Shown here piece by piece: positions 4,274 to 5,642 of a stretch of DNA of 5,642 bases (positions within the stretch are counted from its first letter, which is position 1; each line of letters begins with the position of its first letter). Position numbers and translations under genes: made by a program. The notes beneath the pieces are model-generated. The model was given only the letters and a program-made list of their open reading frames with translations, ran no database searches and was not told the DNA's origin. Source of the DNA: a bacterium (GTDB taxonomy: Bacteria > DYJV01 > JALVYZ01); NCBI GenBank assembly GCA_027037705.1, contig JALVYZ010000482.1, positions 1-5,642 on the forward strand, given 5' to 3'.

Positions 4274-5642
4274 TTATTCGTTGCCTTTTTTTAAATTTTT
4301 TAAAAGTTCTTCAACTAATTCGTCCGGTTGCTTAATATTATTATTAGAAATCTCAACCATTGAGCTTTCAATAGTAGGTTTAATGCCAACATTCTCTTCA
4401 ATGAGTTTATAACTTTCCATTACCAAACGTTTATTCACTAAATCTGCCCTTTTAATAGATGTATGGGGAAGGAGAAGTAAAATTGTTCCCTCATTCAAGA
4501 TGGTCAGAACATCACTCTTCCTTGTTATCACTTTTATTAGAGCTCCTAATTCCTTTAAAAGCCTTTCTGTTTTTCGACCAAGCTTTGAATATATATCATT
4601 CAAATTTACAATTCGGAAGGCAACTACAGATGATTTGACACCGTACCTCTTCGATCGCTCTAACTCTATTTGAAGAAAAGTTAAGAAGGAATTATATGGC
4701 AAAACATTTAATCCCTCACGTAGTGCTTTTAGTAGTGGACTTTCAAAACCATAAATTGCAAAGCTTTCTCCTACAGATGTCAGAGTATATATTTTAATTA
4801 TTTGAACTATCAAATCTTCAGGAAAGCTTTCTTTCTCACAATTGAAACAGATTGTTTTAACATCAGGCTCCTGCGTGACAAATCCACAGTTATTGCACTT
4901 ATGTATAAACGCAGGTTTGTCGTAATCAACTCCAAGACCTTTGAGCATTTTATTGCACTTAGGACATACAAGCTGTCCATTCTTTATAAAATCACTTTCT
5001 GGACCAACATACGCACAAGGGAAGTGGTGTATAAGATTTTCCTCGAAAAGGTTGGCAGAACTACAGTTTGGGCAAACTTCTATAAAGTTCAAAAAAGAGC
5101 AGTGGCATCTATTGCAAAAGTGAATTTTTTCAAAGAAATCTCCTTTAATAGAGCCATTTTCTTCTAAAAAGTCAAGTGTATTATACAATGCGTAATCCTC
5201 TTCTAAGAAAAAACACTCAATTGCTGGATAGGTTAGTCCGAAAAATGATGTTCTATCCCTCACTGGTCCTAATCTTTTATCCCTTGTGAATATAAACCTT
5301 AAGATCCTTAAAAATAAGTCGTCCTCCCTTTCGTCCTCTGTAGGATTAATTTTTCTAATGGCATCATTGATTCTATCTATCTTTTTCAGCTCAAACCTGA
5401 AAGCATCTTCATCTAACTCATTAGGGCTGAACACCGCATCAGCCATGGCTGCAATCCTTGAAGATAATTTCCCCTCAACAACGAAAATTATAGGTTTAAG
5501 ATAAATCTTGGGAGATCCTAAGTGTCTTATATTCCTGCATACCTCTTCTAAAAAATCATTTGAATTGCCCGCAACAACAAAAGCTTCAGGTTCTTTCAAG
5601 TTATTATTAATTTCATTTCTCTCTAACTTCTTATAGTGAAAT
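4274..5642 (-). CDS. TackOD1 zinc-ribbon protein with degenerate GGDEF domain (5' end beyond window)
   Basis: The frame is open to the window edge (reading ...F-H-Y-K-K-L-E-R-N-E-I-N-N-N-L-K-E-P), so the gene is 5'-partial. The TTG at 5599 is only an internal possible start, used here for numbering. Residues about 5-75 look like a small alpha/beta, receiver-like segment. Residues about 90-265 match the TackOD1 output domain: L-R-I-L-R-F-I-F-T-R; C-x-x-C (162/165) and C-P-x-C (176/179) around L-N-F-I-E-V; H-H-F-x-C (191-195); V-G-P-E-S-D-F; V-C-P-K-C (211-215); G-V-D-Y-D-K-P (223-229); and two further C-x-x-C pairs (235/238, 251/254), giving several zinc-binding knuckles. Residues about 300-400 have GGDEF-domain structure, but the signature position reads N-E-G-T-I (369-373), directly before L-L-L-L-P-H-T. 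Diguanylate cyclase activity is therefore very unlikely. It could be a c-di-GMP or protein-binding regulator. Its place directly ahead of the synthase gene suggests it controls or scaffolds polysaccharide synthesis at the inner membrane. Confidence 0.82.
   Translation of the reverse strand, partial: FHYKKLERNEINNNLKEPEAFVVAGNSNDFLEEVCRNIRHLGSPKIYLKPIIFVVEGKLSSRIAAMADAVFSPNELDEDAFRFELKKIDRINDAIRKINPTEDEREDDLFLRILRFIFTRDKRLGPVRDRTSFFGLTYPAIECFFLEEDYALYNTLDFLEENGSIKGDFFEKIHFCNRCHCSFLNFIEVCPNCSSANLFEENLIHHFPCAYVGPESDFIKNGQLVCPKCNKMLKGLGVDYDKPAFIHKCNNCGFVTQEPDVKTICFNCEKESFPEDLIVQIIKIYTLTSVGESFAIYGFESPLLKALREGLNVLPYNSFLTFLQIELERSKRYGVKSSVVAFRIVNLNDIYSKLGRKTERLLKELGALIKVITRKSDVLTILNEGTILLLLPHTSIKRADLVNKRLVMESYKLIEENVGIKPTIESSMVEISNNNIKQPDELVEELLKNLKKGNE

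Noticed and set aside
4802-5504. Three plus-strand frames (4802-5167, 4941-5123, 5286-5504)
   Set aside because: All lie antisense to the well-supported TackOD1 gene and show low-complexity, non-family sequence.
5597-5599. TTG at 5599 as the true start of the TackOD1 gene
   Set aside because: The frame continues without a stop to the window end and no Shine-Dalgarno precedes the TTG, so the gene is treated as 5'-partial.
1-5642. tRNA, rRNA, riboswitch or CRISPR array
   Set aside because: No cloverleaf-like segment, no conserved rRNA or riboswitch core, and no regularly spaced repeats longer than the IS end units were seen by eye.

Overview
The window is very AT-rich and has a compact bacterial layout: almost every gene lies on the minus strand, with 4-11 nt overlaps or gaps. 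Three things suggest a low-GC Gram-negative, possibly a thermophilic lineage such as Aquificota or Deferribacterota: the TackOD1/degenerate-GGDEF protein, the processive family 2 glycosyltransferase, and the IS21-type remnant. No marker gene fixes the taxon, so this is a weak inference.

Right part (2227-5642, minus strand): three genes in a tight transcription unit. In transcription order they are (i) a TackOD1 zinc-ribbon protein with a C-terminal GGDEF-like domain whose signature is lost, and whose 5' end lies outside the window; (ii) a membrane processive GT2 glycosyltransferase of the cellulose/hyaluronan/poly-GlcNAc synthase type; and (iii) a secreted or periplasmic TIM-barrel-like protein with a D-L-E-P motif that suggests glycan binding or hydrolysis. 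The gap between (i) and (ii) is 9 nt, and (ii) overlaps (iii) by 11 nt. Together they look like an exopolysaccharide synthesis module with a regulatory/receptor protein, a synthase-exporter and a periplasmic glycan-processing protein.

Middle (1492-2153): a 662-bp collapsed IS21-family element. It keeps TGTTAAA/TTTAACA ends, subterminal repeats, the HTH-containing N-terminus of IstA and the C-terminus of IstB on the plus strand. Between them lies about 160 bp that is not recognisably IS21; it carries a strong orphan Shine-Dalgarno and start on the minus strand.

Left part (120-1491, minus strand): a DUF262 (GmrSD-like) gene followed, with a GTGA overlap, by a HEPN-family gene carrying the RNxxAH ribonuclease motif. 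This is a defence or toxin-antitoxin-like pair. The DUF262 gene has lost its 5' end at the IS junction and is split by a frameshift in a run of seven G. The HEPN gene is intact.

The two longest G/C homopolymers in the window, G7 in DUF262 and G8 in the glycosyltransferase, both lie inside coding sequence. Length variation there would switch either gene on or off, which is the most testable unusual signal here. No tRNA, rRNA or CRISPR array was seen.
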